Below, piece after piece: positions 23,181 through 31,480 of a stretch of 36,643 bases of DNA. The stretch is taken from the NCBI GenBank assembly GCA_945883495.1, contig CAMCXS010000059.1, forward strand, positions 1 to 36,643. The letters are read 5' to 3'. The notes below the pieces were generated by a model. The model was not told the DNA's origin. It worked only from the letters and a program-made list of their open reading frames with translations, and searched no databases. The translations under genes were made by a program, and so were the position numbers. Within the stretch, counting starts at the first letter, position 1. Each line of letters starts with the position of its first letter. The stretch comes from Akkermansia muciniphila. Lineage in GTDB: Bacteria; Verrucomicrobiota; Verrucomicrobiia; Verrucomicrobiales; DEV007.

Positions 23181-24116
23181 TTAGAACGGAGCTTGGAGAA
23201 ACAAGCGTCCCGCCCGGCGGCGGATATGCCAACCACCCGGCAAGTTCGCCTTGGCGGGGCCGTCCGGGTCCGAATAGAGGGCACGGGCCAGTTCCACATG
23301 CCGGAAGCCCGCTCCCGGAACGCCCGTTTCGGCCATCCATTGGATGAGCGATCTCCGTTGCAGCGCCAAGGGAAGCCCCCGCAGCACTTTCAGCAACAAG
23401 CCACCGTTCCCATCCCGCAGAGAGACGAGAGCATTGTCGGCCAACGTTTCGAGGAGGCGTTCTTCCTCCCGGAGAACTTCCGCCATGCGGCAGAGGTTGG
23501 GGGTGAAGTCCCGGCCAAACGCGTCCCGCAGAGCGGGAATCGCCCGATTTCGCAGCCGATTGCGCAGAAATGCGTCGCTGGCGTTCGAGGCATCCTCCCG
23601 GAAGCGAATCGGCAAAGGCATCTCATTCCGGCGAATCCGCAGCAATGGCCGGATTAGAATCAGCCCACTCAGCCGCGCCACCGGGCGCATCCCGGCTAGG
23701 CCCTTGATCCCCGTCCCCCGCAACAAATGAATGAGGATGGTCTCCACTTGATCATCGGCGTGATGGGCCAACAAAACCCGGTTGGTTCCCTGCCGCTGGG
23801 CGCATCGTTGGAAAAACGAGATCCGGGCCCGGCGCGCCGCCACCTCCAGGGAAACCCGCTCCCGGCTGGATCGCTCCGCGACATCTTCTGCCTCGATCTC
23901 CGCAATCAAGCCGTGCTCCCGGGCCAAGTCCGCGACGAACACCGCGTCCCCCTCGGAATCGGCGCCACGCAGTCGATGATTCAGGTGGCAGAGGACGAGG
24001 TTCCGATAGCCTGCGGCCAACAGAAGTTCCAGCAACGCCACGGAATCCCGGCCACCCGAGATCCCCAACAGCAAGCGGGAATCCGGGGAACAGTCCGGTG
24101 GCAGCAGCAAGTTCAC
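23181..24116 (-). CDS. tilS: tRNA(Ile)-lysidine synthase
   Basis: Converts C34 of the CAU-anticodon isoleucine tRNA to lysidine, using ATP and lysine, so that it reads AUA codons. The 311-residue protein has the N-type ATP-pyrophosphatase P-loop ISGGRDS (19-25), LCHLNHRLRGADSEGDAVFV and LAHHADDQVETILIHLLRGT, followed by GLAGMRP and the conserved RFREDASNASDAFLRNRLRN. The C-terminal part is short compared with E. coli TilS (432 residues), as in many bacteria. The GTG at 24116 is chosen because it overlaps the serS stop by 4 bases (GTGA) and begins just before the P-loop; an open frame upstream is antisense-like shadow of serS. Confidence 0.92.
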   Translation of the reverse strand: MNLLLPPDCSPDSRLLLGISGGRDSVALLELLLAAGYRNLVLCHLNHRLRGADSEGDAVFVADLAREHGLIAEIEAEDVAERSSRERVSLEVAARRARISFFQRCAQRQGTNRVLLAHHADDQVETILIHLLRGTGIKGLAGMRPVARLSGLILIRPLLRIRRNEMPLPIRFREDASNASDAFLRNRLRNRAIPALRDAFGRDFTPNLCRMAEVLREEERLLETLADNALVSLRDGNGGLLLKVLRGLPLALQRRSLIQWMAETGVPGAGFRHVELARALYSDPDGPAKANLPGGWHIRRRAGRLFLQAPF

Positions 24117-25384
24117 CGGATCACCGAAGCACCAAAGTAGGAGTGCAGCGCCTCCGGAAGCACGATGGATCCGTCCGCTTGCTGCCCGGTTTCCAGCAGG
24201 GCGACATAGAGACGAGGGAGGGCGGTGCCCGAACCATTCAAGGTGTGGCAGAAGCGGTTCTTTCCCTCCTTGTCCTTGAAGCGGAGATTCATCCGGCGCG
24301 CCTGGTAATCGACGAAATTGCTGCAGCTGGACACTTCCAAATACTTCCCATGACCGGGCGCCCAAACCTCAATGTCGTAGGTTTTGGACGAGCTGAAGCC
24401 GAGATCGCCTGTGCAGAGTTCGATGGTCCGGTAATGCAGCCCGAGCAGTTGCAGCACCTTTTCCGCCTCCGCCGTCAGGCTTTCAAGCGCTTCAAAGGAT
24501 TGGTCCGGGTGGACGATTTGCACCAATTCCACCTTGTCGAACTGGTGCATCCGGATCAACCCGCGGTTGTCGCGCCCCGCCGATCCCGCCTCGCGGCGGA
24601 AGCAGGGAGTGTAAGCGGTGGCCTTGATCGGCAAATCCTCTTCGCGGAGGATCATTTCCCGCCAAAGGTTGGTGACAGGCACCTCGGCGGTCGGAGCGAG
24701 GAAACAGCGATTCTCCTCCAGCCCGTACATGTCTTCCTCAAACTTGGGGAGTTGGCCGGTACCAAACATACAATCCCGATTGATGACGAACGGCGGGCTG
24801 AGCTCTTCGTAGCCGTGGGGCCCCGTGTGGAGGTCGAGCAAGAAATTGATCAAGGCCCGTTCGAGACGCGCCCCTGCCCCACGGAACACGCAAAAACCGC
24901 TTCCGCTGATCTTGGTGCCGTTCTCGAAATCCAGGAGCCCGAGTTTCTCCGCCAAGGTGAGGTGATCCAAGGGCTGGAACGAGAACGAAGGCTTGCTCCC
25001 CCACTCGCGGACCAAAGGATTCGCGGTCTCGTCACTGCCCACCGGACAAGCCTCGTGCGGTAGGTTCGGGATCCGCAGCAGCAAATCGCGCTGGCGGGCA
25101 TCCGCCACGTCTGCCCGGCGACCGATGTCATCGATCTTGTCCCCGAGCGAGCGGACCTGATCCTCGATCGCGGAGGTGTCCTCGCCTTTGCCCTTGAGCT
25201 GACCGATCATTTTCGAAACGGACTTGCGCTCGCCCTGCAGACGCTGCCGCTCCGTTTCCGCCTCGCGACGCTCGACATCGCAGGCCAAGACCTCGTCCAC
25301 CGCGAGATGGGCCTCCCCACCTCGGGAGGAGAGTCGGGTTCGGACACGATCGGGTTCTTCCCGCAGAAGACGGATATCCAGCAT
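24113..25384 (-). CDS. serS: seryl-tRNA synthetase
   Basis: Charges tRNA(Ser) with serine. The 423-residue class II synthetase starts MLDIRLLREEPDRVRTRL, the standard N-terminus, followed by the long antiparallel coiled coil that grips the tRNA variable arm (about 30-100). The catalytic core has PTAEVPVTNLWREMI, motif 2 YTPCFRREAGSAGRDNRGLI and MHQFDKVELVQIV, the SSCSNFVDYQARRMNLRFK stretch and motif 3 TLNGSGTALPRLYVALLE with its conserved arginine. The motif 3 region has ALPR where most have AVGR or similar. The ATG at 25384 is chosen at the family start. It is co-transcribed with tilS, whose start overlaps its stop. Confidence 0.96.
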   Translation of the reverse strand: MLDIRLLREEPDRVRTRLSSRGGEAHLAVDEVLACDVERREAETERQRLQGERKSVSKMIGQLKGKGEDTSAIEDQVRSLGDKIDDIGRRADVADARQRDLLLRIPNLPHEACPVGSDETANPLVREWGSKPSFSFQPLDHLTLAEKLGLLDFENGTKISGSGFCVFRGAGARLERALINFLLDLHTGPHGYEELSPPFVINRDCMFGTGQLPKFEEDMYGLEENRCFLAPTAEVPVTNLWREMILREEDLPIKATAYTPCFRREAGSAGRDNRGLIRMHQFDKVELVQIVHPDQSFEALESLTAEAEKVLQLLGLHYRTIELCTGDLGFSSSKTYDIEVWAPGHGKYLEVSSCSNFVDYQARRMNLRFKDKEGKNRFCHTLNGSGTALPRLYVALLETGQQADGSIVLPEALHSYFGASVIR

Positions 25385-25427
25385 GGCCCCAGACACTAGT
25401 CACGGTCCGTGAAAAGCAAGGCAAAGC

Positions 25428-25456
25428 TTGACGGGCCTAGACTGACACAAGATCAT
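25428..25456 (+). promoter_or_regulatory. candidate promoter for the 25532 gene
   Basis: TTGACG (25428-25433), 17 bases, then GATCAT (25451-25456): five and four matches to the sigma70 consensus with ideal spacing. It lies in the 147-base region between divergent serS and the secreted hypothetical protein and would leave a leader of about 70 bases. It may drive the downstream STAS and phosphatase genes too. Confidence 0.4.
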
Positions 25457-25531
25457 TTTCCCCGATATTCTCTGGACAGCACCCACAAGCGTTGGCATTT
25501 GGAAGATGGGTCACCGCACGAACTCAACGCC

Positions 25532-26125
25532 ATGACGCCCAGAAAAACTTGCCAGATTCTCCTGTCACTCGGGGGCGCGTTCGCGCTGGCAGCCCCCGCC
25601 GTTTTCGCCTCGGATGAAGTCGAAATCCGTAAGGTGAACTACACCGCGCTGACCTTCGAGCGTCCGCAGCAAACTTCGGACGCGATGATCGACTTCGAAC
25701 GGCGCTACCTGCTCCACGGCGCCATCACCACGGAGGACATCCGGGCCCGTCGCGGAAAATATTTCACGGTTCTTTGGCGCGCCAAAGACGCAGCGCCTGG
25801 AATTGTTGTCCGCTTCGAGTATCTTCAGGCTTACACCGGCGCTCAAATCCACGTGCAAGAAGTGACCGTGGATGAAGCCAAGCGCTCAAACTCCACAGAT
25901 TTTCAGGTTATCGGACGTCAATACACCGGAGAGTGGTTCTGGCCAAACGGCAAACAGCTCACCGACCGGGAATACGAGTCATATGTCGCCAAGCTTCGCT
26001 CAGGAGAAACCATCCAGGAGAAACCCACTCCCAAAGGTGGCGGGGACGTTGTCGCCTGGAAGGTCACTCTGTTGCGCGATGGCGTGGCCCTCGACACAGA
26101 GAAATCCTATCTCTGGAGGGATTAA
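25532..26125 (+). CDS. hypothetical secreted protein
   Basis: I do not recognise the family. The ATG at 25532 gives a signal peptide (MTPRKTCQILLSLGGAFALA, then APAVFA and a likely cut before SDEVEIRK). The 170-residue mature part is mixed alpha/beta with IDFERRYLLHGAITTEDIRA, RRGKYFTVLWRA, GIVVRFEYLQAYTGAQIHVQ, RQYTGEWFWPNGKQLTDREY and a C-terminal VAWKVTLLRDGVALDTEKSY; the end resembles the last strands of an Ig-like domain (WKVxLxRDGxxLDxxxSYLW). In the same direction, 87 bases downstream, is a STAS protein. No Shine-Dalgarno sequence is seen. Confidence 0.75.
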   Translation: MTPRKTCQILLSLGGAFALAAPAVFASDEVEIRKVNYTALTFERPQQTSDAMIDFERRYLLHGAITTEDIRARRGKYFTVLWRAKDAAPGIVVRFEYLQAYTGAQIHVQEVTVDEAKRSNSTDFQVIGRQYTGEWFWPNGKQLTDREYESYVAKLRSGETIQEKPTPKGGGDVVAWKVTLLRDGVALDTEKSYLWRD

Positions 26126-26212
26126 CCGGCCCGGGTCGCGCCTGAGCACGTCCGCCGCAATCCTGGCCCGCTCGAAACCCACCCAACTCTTCTGGACTCA
26201 ACGGTCCGCCGC

Positions 26213-26737
26213 ATGAAAACCACGCTTGCACCCACTGCGATGCTGGCTGCCTCCCTCGGAGGGGTAGTTTGGGTCCGGATTGGATGCAAAGGCTCGGTCG
26301 ATTGCAGCCGCGACCTCCGCCAGTTCGTCGAACTCATGATCACCCGGGGCCAACCCAAGATCGTGATCGATCTCGAGAACTGTCCGGGGATGGACTCCAC
26401 TTTCATGGGGACGCTGGCCGGGATGTCACTCCGCTTGCGACAGGTTCAGGGAGGTTGCCTCGATATCGTGAACCCCGGCGAGCGCAACCTGCAGTCCCTT
26501 CACGAGCTGGGGTTAGATCACATCTTAAATGTGGATTGCAGCGGAAGTCTTTGGGCCCGGGAACGACAAATGCTCGAAGAACAGCTTCAGGAGCCAGTCC
26601 CCGCAGCTCCAACCGATGAGGAAGCGCGGCGGGCGACGATGACCGAGGCTCATGAAACTCTCTGTGAAGTTAACTGCGATAACGTCAACCGTTTCCGCGA
26701 TGTCCTGGAGCTGCTCCGAGAATCCCGCCCCGAGTAA
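26213..26737 (+). CDS. STAS-domain protein (anti-sigma-factor antagonist type)
   Basis: A 174-residue cytoplasmic protein. Residues about 15-115 form a STAS domain: VRIGCKGSVDCSRDLRQFVE, KIVIDLENCPGMDSTFMGTL (phosphorylatable Ser62 after the conserved Asp, or Thr63) and LDIVNPGERNLQSLHELGLD. In SpoIIAA and RsbV-type proteins this serine is phosphorylated by an anti-sigma kinase and dephosphorylated by a SpoIIE/RsbU-type phosphatase. The C-terminal 60 residues are acidic and helical (EEARRATMTEAHETLCEVNC) and of unknown role. It lies 64 bases upstream of a SpoIIE phosphatase, its likely partner; the kinase is not in the window. Confidence 0.85.
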   Translation: MKTTLAPTAMLAASLGGVVWVRIGCKGSVDCSRDLRQFVELMITRGQPKIVIDLENCPGMDSTFMGTLAGMSLRLRQVQGGCLDIVNPGERNLQSLHELGLDHILNVDCSGSLWARERQMLEEQLQEPVPAAPTDEEARRATMTEAHETLCEVNCDNVNRFRDVLELLRESRPE

Positions 26738-26801
26738 GCGCTGCCCCGGGCCTGCCGGCGAGGAAAAAGGAGCCGCCTGAGAGAATTTACAATGCCTGGA
26801 C

Positions 26802-28220
26802 ATGCCGTTCCTTCTCTCCCTCCTACTTCTCGTATCGGCTTACCTCCTGTATCGGCAGATCGCGCGCAACGGCTCCTTGGCGAATGCGCTCGAAGACGTT
26901 CAGCAAGAACAAGTTCGCGCATTCGACTTCCTCGATGGTCTCGGGAACCATCTGCAAAAGAACCAATCCCCAGGCTCCATGCATCGGTTCATGGTCGAGG
27001 GCCTGGTCCAGGTGCTCGACTGCGACGGCGCCGCCCTCCATCTGTTGGACCACACCCGGGGCGAGCTTGTCCCCATGGTCATTTCGGCAGCGTGCCCCCT
27101 TTTAATCGAAGTCCCCGAAGCCCTTGTCCAAGGCTCCGCCGGACAGTCCGAGCGCCTCAACTATCTCCGTCTGCAAACCATTCCGGCTTCTCATCCGATT
27201 TTTGGGGAAGCCATCCAACGGCAGCGCACCGTGCGGATCGAAAATCTGGCGGAGCATCCCCGGTTCCAGGGTTCCCGTGACGCCTCCGCCTATCAGGTGG
27301 AATTGCTCGCCGCTCCTCTGGTCTACGCCGAGAAAATCATCGGCCTCCTCACCGCCGCCCGCCAACGCCCCGGACGTTCGTTTACCCATAACGATCGCGC
27401 CGTCTTTGAATCTCTGGCCCGCCAATCCTCCTTCGCCTTGGGCAGCGCCATGGTGCACCGGGACGCCAACGAAAAGCGGCGGCTTGATGCCGAATTGCGC
27501 ACCGCCAGCGAATTCCAGCGCATCCTGCTCCCCGCCAAGGCCCCTGAGTTCTTGGGCTACTCCATCGCCGCCGCGAATTTCCCCGCCATGATCGTCAGCG
27601 GCGATTACTACGATTATGTCTCCGTGGATGATCAACACCTCGGCGTCGCCATCGCGGACGTCGCAGGCAAAGGCGTTCCCGCCTCGCTCATCATGGCCAC
27701 GTGCCGCAGCGTCCTGCGCACCCGAGCCACTGGAGAGCTCTCGCCCGCCCGGGTCCTCTCGGTCGTCAATCGCCAGATTTTCCCGGACATCCGCGAGGAC
27801 ATGTTCATCACCATGACCTATCTCGTGCTCAATGCTGGATCTGGCCGCCTCCTCATGTCGCGCGCCGGTCACCGTCCGGCCTTGATCTACCGGAAAGCCA
27901 GCGGCACCGTGGAACCGGTCGCGCCCGTCGGCCTGGCGGTCGGGATTGACAACGGGGAGGTGTTTGAGCGAGTCATTTCAGATCGCGAATGCCATTTGGA
28001 GCCGGGCGATGCGATGCTCCTCTACACCGACGGATTGACCGAGGCGATCAACTCTTCCGGGGAGGAATACGGGGGAGAACGCCTCAACCAAATCCTGCAT
28101 CGGTTCGCCGCCGAGCCCGCTGAAGCGATCATATCGGCGATTTGTGAGGATGTCCGGGGCTTTGCTGGCTCGGAGGCGCAAAGCGACGACATCACCTTGA
28201 TCGCCATCAAAAAGGGATAA
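26802..28220 (+). CDS. membrane-anchored GAF - SpoIIE/PP2C serine phosphatase
   Basis: A 472-residue protein: an N-terminal membrane anchor (LLSLLLLVSAYLLY, residues 4-17), a short helical linker, a GAF sensor domain (about 42-218, FDFLDGLGNHLQKNQSPGSM to SFALGSAM), a coiled linker (RLDAELRTASEFQRILLPAK) and a PP2C-type SpoIIE catalytic domain. Metal-binding residues are visible: SGDYYD (Asp268), IADVAGKGVPASLIMA (Asp286), SRAGHRPAL, LLYTDGLTEAIN (Asp410) and the closing SDDITLIAI. It probably dephosphorylates the STAS protein encoded just upstream in response to a signal read by the GAF domain. The ligand is unknown. The short periplasm-facing part makes sensing outside the cell unlikely. 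Confidence 0.93.
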   Translation: MPFLLSLLLLVSAYLLYRQIARNGSLANALEDVQQEQVRAFDFLDGLGNHLQKNQSPGSMHRFMVEGLVQVLDCDGAALHLLDHTRGELVPMVISAACPLLIEVPEALVQGSAGQSERLNYLRLQTIPASHPIFGEAIQRQRTVRIENLAEHPRFQGSRDASAYQVELLAAPLVYAEKIIGLLTAARQRPGRSFTHNDRAVFESLARQSSFALGSAMVHRDANEKRRLDAELRTASEFQRILLPAKAPEFLGYSIAAANFPAMIVSGDYYDYVSVDDQHLGVAIADVAGKGVPASLIMATCRSVLRTRATGELSPARVLSVVNRQIFPDIREDMFITMTYLVLNAGSGRLLMSRAGHRPALIYRKASGTVEPVAPVGLAVGIDNGEVFERVISDRECHLEPGDAMLLYTDGLTEAINSSGEEYGGERLNQILHRFAAEPAEAIISAICEDVRGFAGSEAQSDDITLIAIKKG

Positions 28221-28262
28221 TATTCGTTCCCCGCCCAAGTGGAGCGGGAGGCTTACCTTACC

Positions 28263-28844
28263 ATGAACTCCACCATCAGCGAAGAAGAACCCATCGAGAA
28301 CGCCCCGGCCCCCGAGTCTGAATCCGTCGCGGAAAAGACTGATGCCCCTTCTGATCCGGTGTCCGCTCTCCAGCAGGAAGTGGCGCGTTGGAAGGACTTG
28401 GCTCTGCGCGGCCAAGCCGAACTGGACAATTTCCGCAAACGCATGACCCGTGAAAAGGCGGATGCGATCAAGTTTGGCAACGCCGCTCTTCTCGAAGATC
28501 TCTTCCCCATCATCGACAACTTCCGGTTCGGTCTCGACGCCGCTCGCCAGGAATCCGAGAGCTCCATCGTGTTCCAAGGGATGTCGATGGTCATGAAGCA
28601 ACTCACTGACTTCCTCGCCAACCAAGGCGTCACGGAATTTGGTGAACCCGGAGAGGTTTTTGATCCGAATCTCCACGAAGCGGTTCAACTCGAGTTTAGC
28701 AATACCCGGGCCGACGGCCAGATCCTTACTACCTTGCGCCGCGGCTATCGTTTGCAAGACCGGGTGCTCCGGGCGGCCAACGTCGTGGTTTCGAAAGGCC
28801 CGGCGCCGGCCGCCGAAACCACCGAGGCCCAGGCTCAAGGCTGA
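28263..28844 (+). CDS. grpE: GrpE nucleotide exchange factor
   Basis: Releases ADP from DnaK in the Hsp70 chaperone cycle. The 193-residue protein has a disordered acidic N-terminus, a long dimer-forming helix ([20 protein letters not shown], then [20 protein letters not shown]) and the C-terminal beta domain with the family signature [16 protein letters not shown] and [14 protein letters not shown]. The ATG at 28263 is chosen; GGGAGG about 11 bases upstream is one of the few clear ribosome binding sites in the window. It follows the phosphatase by 42 bases and precedes dnaJ by 35. There is no CIRCE element in front of it and dnaK is not in the window. Confidence 0.95.
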   Translation: MNSTISEEEPIENAPAPESESVAEKTDAPSDPVSALQQEVARWKDLALRGQAELDNFRKRMTREKADAIKFGNAALLEDLFPIIDNFRFGLDAARQESESSIVFQGMSMVMKQLTDFLANQGVTEFGEPGEVFDPNLHEAVQLEFSNTRADGQILTTLRRGYRLQDRVLRAANVVVSKGPAPAAETTEAQAQG

Positions 28845-28879
28845 CACTTCCCTTCACGTCCCGTTCCCCGCCGTCCACC

Positions 28880-30043
28880 ATGGCTCAGGATTATTACGAC
28901 TTGCTTGGCGTTCCCAAAAACGCTTCCGCCGCCGACATCAAGAAGGCTTACCGCAAATTGGCCATGAAGTATCACCCGGACCAAAACCCGGGAGATGCTA
29001 CCGCCGAGGCCAAGTTTAAAGAAGTCGGCGAGGCCTATGAAGTCCTTTCCGACGAGCAGAAGCGCGCCGCCTACGACCGCTACGGACACGCCGCCTTCAA
29101 ACAGGGCGCAGGCGCGGCAGGTCCAGCCGGAGGTCCCTTCCACGATCCCTTTGACGTTTTCCGGGAAGTCTTCGGTGGCGCGGCCGGTGGAGGCGCGGGT
29201 GGTTCCATTTTCGATGAAATCTTCGGCAACGCCGGAGCAGCGGGTGGACGCCGGCGCGATGCCAGCGGCCGCCAACGCGGTTCCGACCTCCGCTACGACC
29301 TCCCCATCTCCCTGGAAGAGGCCGCGTTTGGCTGCAACAAGCTCATCGAGATCGAGAAATACGACACCTGCGAAACCTGCTCTGGAGCGGGCTCTCCCTC
29401 AGGCGGGATGAAAACCTGCACCACGTGCGGCGGCGCCGGCCAAGTCGTTTCCTCGAAAGGCTTCTTCCACGTCCAGCAAACCTGCCCCACGTGCCGCGGC
29501 ACCGGTGGCGTTCTCAGCGATCCTTGCCGTTCCTGCGCCGGAGACGGACGGACCCTGCAACGCGCCCGGATCAAATTCAAGGTCCCAGCCGGGATTCGCG
29601 AGGGGCAGCGCCTCCGCTCTCCCGGGAATGGGGAAGCCGGCTTCCGCGGAGGACCGCACGGAGATCTCCACGTCGTCATCCACATCAAGGAACACGAACT
29701 CTTTGAGCGGGACGGCGACGACCTCCACTGCGAGTTCCCGGTTCCATTCGACAAAGCGGCCCTCGGCGGGGAAATCGATGTCCCTACCCTGGACGGGAAA
29801 AAAACCATCAAGATTCCCGCCGGCACCCAGGGCGGCACCACCGTCCGGGTCGCCAATGGCGGCATCCTGGGCTATGGCAGCAAGGACAAGGGCAGCCTCT
29901 ACCTGCACGTTCAGGTCGAAGTGCCCACGAAATTGAATCAAGGCCAGCGCGATAAGCTCCAGGCATTCGTCGATAGCCTAGACGACAAAAATCAGCCCGT
30001 GCGCCGTTCCTTCTTGGAGCGCGCCAAGGCGTTTTTTGGGTAA
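28880..30043 (+). CDS. dnaJ: chaperone protein DnaJ
   Basis: Hsp40 co-chaperone that delivers substrates to DnaK and triggers its ATPase. The 387-residue class A protein is complete: J domain with HPD (32-34) in [10 protein letters not shown], a Gly/Phe-rich linker (about 75-130, including [18 protein letters not shown]), four zinc-finger repeats ([32 protein letters not shown]) and the substrate-binding C-terminal domains ([37 protein letters not shown]). It sits between grpE and rsmE in the same direction, a common arrangement. No Shine-Dalgarno sequence precedes the ATG. Confidence 0.97.
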   Translation: MAQDYYDLLGVPKNASAADIKKAYRKLAMKYHPDQNPGDATAEAKFKEVGEAYEVLSDEQKRAAYDRYGHAAFKQGAGAAGPAGGPFHDPFDVFREVFGGAAGGGAGGSIFDEIFGNAGAAGGRRRDASGRQRGSDLRYDLPISLEEAAFGCNKLIEIEKYDTCETCSGAGSPSGGMKTCTTCGGAGQVVSSKGFFHVQQTCPTCRGTGGVLSDPCRSCAGDGRTLQRARIKFKVPAGIREGQRLRSPGNGEAGFRGGPHGDLHVVIHIKEHELFERDGDDLHCEFPVPFDKAALGGEIDVPTLDGKKTIKIPAGTQGGTTVRVANGGILGYGSKDKGSLYLHVQVEVPTKLNQGQRDKLQAFVDSLDDKNQPVRRSFLERAKAFFG

Positions 30044-30067
30044 TCGCCTCCGCGAAGAGAATTCACT

Positions 30068-30814
30068 ATGGGCGAACGCCCCAGGTTCTTCCTGCCTCGC
30101 TCCCAGTGGGGCACAAGCCCCCTCCTGTTGTCTGGCGACGAGGCGAAGCACTGCGCCCGCGTTTTGCGCATGCAACCTGGGGATGAACTGGAGCTTTTCG
30201 ACGGAGCCGGCCGCTCCTCGCGCGCCTTGGTACAAACCGTCGCAGGCCAACAGGTCGCCCTCGCGCTCACCGGAACGCCCGTCGAGGAACCCGTCCGCAT
30301 GCCAATCCTTCTTGCGGCGGCGGTCCCCAAAGGACAAACCATGGAGGACATCATCCGCCAAGCCACCGAAATCGGAGTCTCCCGGATCGTCCCACTCCTC
30401 ACGGAGCGCTGCGTCGTCAAGATCGACGATCCCGCGCGCCGCCAGGAAAAGTGGCAACGGGTCGCTCTCGAAGCCTGCAAACAATGCGGCCGCAACTGGC
30501 TTCCTACCGTGGAGCTTCCCTGCCGGCTGGAGACCTTCCTGAAGTCCGGCCTGGACGACTCCCAACTCCGTTGCGTCGCCGCTCTCTCCCCCTTGGCGGC
30601 TCCTCTGGCGCGCTGGTGGCCGCAACAAACGCCTCCAGCCTCGGCATCCGTGGTGACCGGCCCGGAAGGCGATTTCAGTCCGCGCGAACTCCAAGGAATT
30701 TTGGACAGGGGCTATCACCCGCTCTGGCTGGGGCCTCATGTACTCAGAGCAGACACAGCAAGCGCTTACGCGATGAGTATCTTTTCGCAGGCCTTTTTTG
30801 TATCTACAGCCTGA
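30068..30814 (+). CDS. rsmE: 16S rRNA (uracil-1498-N3)-methyltransferase
   Basis: SPOUT-class methyltransferase that adds N3-methyl to U1498 of 16S rRNA in the 30S subunit. The 248-residue protein has the N-terminal PUA-like part (RFFLPRS, HCARVLRMQPGDELELFDGA) and the knotted C-terminal domain with PKGQTMEDIIRQATEIGVSR, LLTERCVVK, ALEACKQCGRNWLP (EACEQCGR in most relatives), TGPEGDFSPREL and the SAM-binding LGPHVLRADTASAYAMSI. It follows dnaJ by 24 bases, a conserved pairing in many bacteria. A terminator overlaps its stop codon. Confidence 0.95.
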   Translation: MGERPRFFLPRSQWGTSPLLLSGDEAKHCARVLRMQPGDELELFDGAGRSSRALVQTVAGQQVALALTGTPVEEPVRMPILLAAAVPKGQTMEDIIRQATEIGVSRIVPLLTERCVVKIDDPARRQEKWQRVALEACKQCGRNWLPTVELPCRLETFLKSGLDDSQLRCVAALSPLAAPLARWWPQQTPPASASVVTGPEGDFSPRELQGILDRGYHPLWLGPHVLRADTASAYAMSIFSQAFFVSTA

Positions 30815-30827
30815 CTGCTGTTTTTAA
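30806..30827 (+). terminator. rho-independent terminator after rsmE
   Basis: ACAGC (30806-30810) and GCTGT (30817-30821) pair around a 6-base loop and run into a T-rich tract (TTTTTAATTTTTTG). The stem is short at 5 bp, but the tail is good. The rsmE stop codon lies in the loop. It probably closes the run of genes from the STAS or grpE region to rsmE. Confidence 0.5.
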
Positions 30828-30889
30828 TTTTTTGAAACAGTTTGGAATTTTTTGTTGCACTGACGGCGATGGACTCTCTAGTCCGCGCC

Positions 30890-31477
30890 ATGCAGAATCT
30901 GAACTTGATTCGAAAGCACGGCCCTTCTGGGATTACCCTCGCCATCAGCCTTTTGTGTGCGCTCAGCGGCACCTCTCAGGCTTCTCTTGGCGATAAGCCG
31001 TCCTTCACCCACAGTTCGTCCCACCGTCACGAGCAACCCAAAGAAACCAGAAGCGAAGCTCCCAAGTGCAAAATTTTCGCCGCGATCTTCGGCAAGCGTC
31101 GCGCCTCGCACGATCCCCAGAAAACCATCGCGTCAACACATGGCATCCGCACGGTCCGCACCACCGCCTACACCCACGAGGAAGCGGACCACCAACCCTA
31201 CGGTCGCAGCAACGCCATCGGGACCACGCTCCAATGCTCCCGGAACTACACCTCGGCGGCGGCGGATTGGTCCCGATTCCCCTTGGGCACGAAATTCCAG
31301 ATTGTCGGCGAGCCCACCGTTTACGTGATCGATGACTGCGGCGGCGCCCTCTACGGAACGAACACGATCGATATCTACCGGCCCAACATGGCCTCGATGA
31401 ACGCCTGGGGCACCCGCCACGTGCAAATCAAAATCCTGGAGTGGGCCAACCGCCGCTCCCACAACCATCGCTCATAA
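30890..31477 (+). CDS. secreted 3D-domain protein (MltA/YuiC-like, peptidoglycan-acting)
   Basis: A 195-residue exported protein. The ATG at 30890 gives a signal peptide (basic MQNLNLIRKH, then GITLAISLLCALSGTSQA). After a low-complexity linker (about 33-75) comes a 3D domain, named for three aspartates, as in MltA lytic transglycosylases and YuiC/Sps muralytic proteins: RTVRTTAYTHEEADHQPYGR, WSRFPLGTKFQI, then VYVIDDCGGALYGTNTIDIY and NAWGTRHVQIKILEW. The DD pair and the later D of IDIY match the catalytic arrangement. Cleavage of peptidoglycan glycan strands is likely but inferred. It is convergent with an amidase, 3 bases away, which also acts on peptidoglycan. Confidence 0.85.
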   Translation: MQNLNLIRKHGPSGITLAISLLCALSGTSQASLGDKPSFTHSSSHRHEQPKETRSEAPKCKIFAAIFGKRRASHDPQKTIASTHGIRTVRTTAYTHEEADHQPYGRSNAIGTTLQCSRNYTSAAADWSRFPLGTKFQIVGEPTVYVIDDCGGALYGTNTIDIYRPNMASMNAWGTRHVQIKILEWANRRSHNHRS

Positions 31478-31480
31478 CCC

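Noticed and set aside
28197-28223. TTGATC and TAATAT as a promoter for grpE.
   Set aside because: The spacer is only 15 bases and the hexamers lie over the end of the phosphatase gene; not convincing without 5' mapping.
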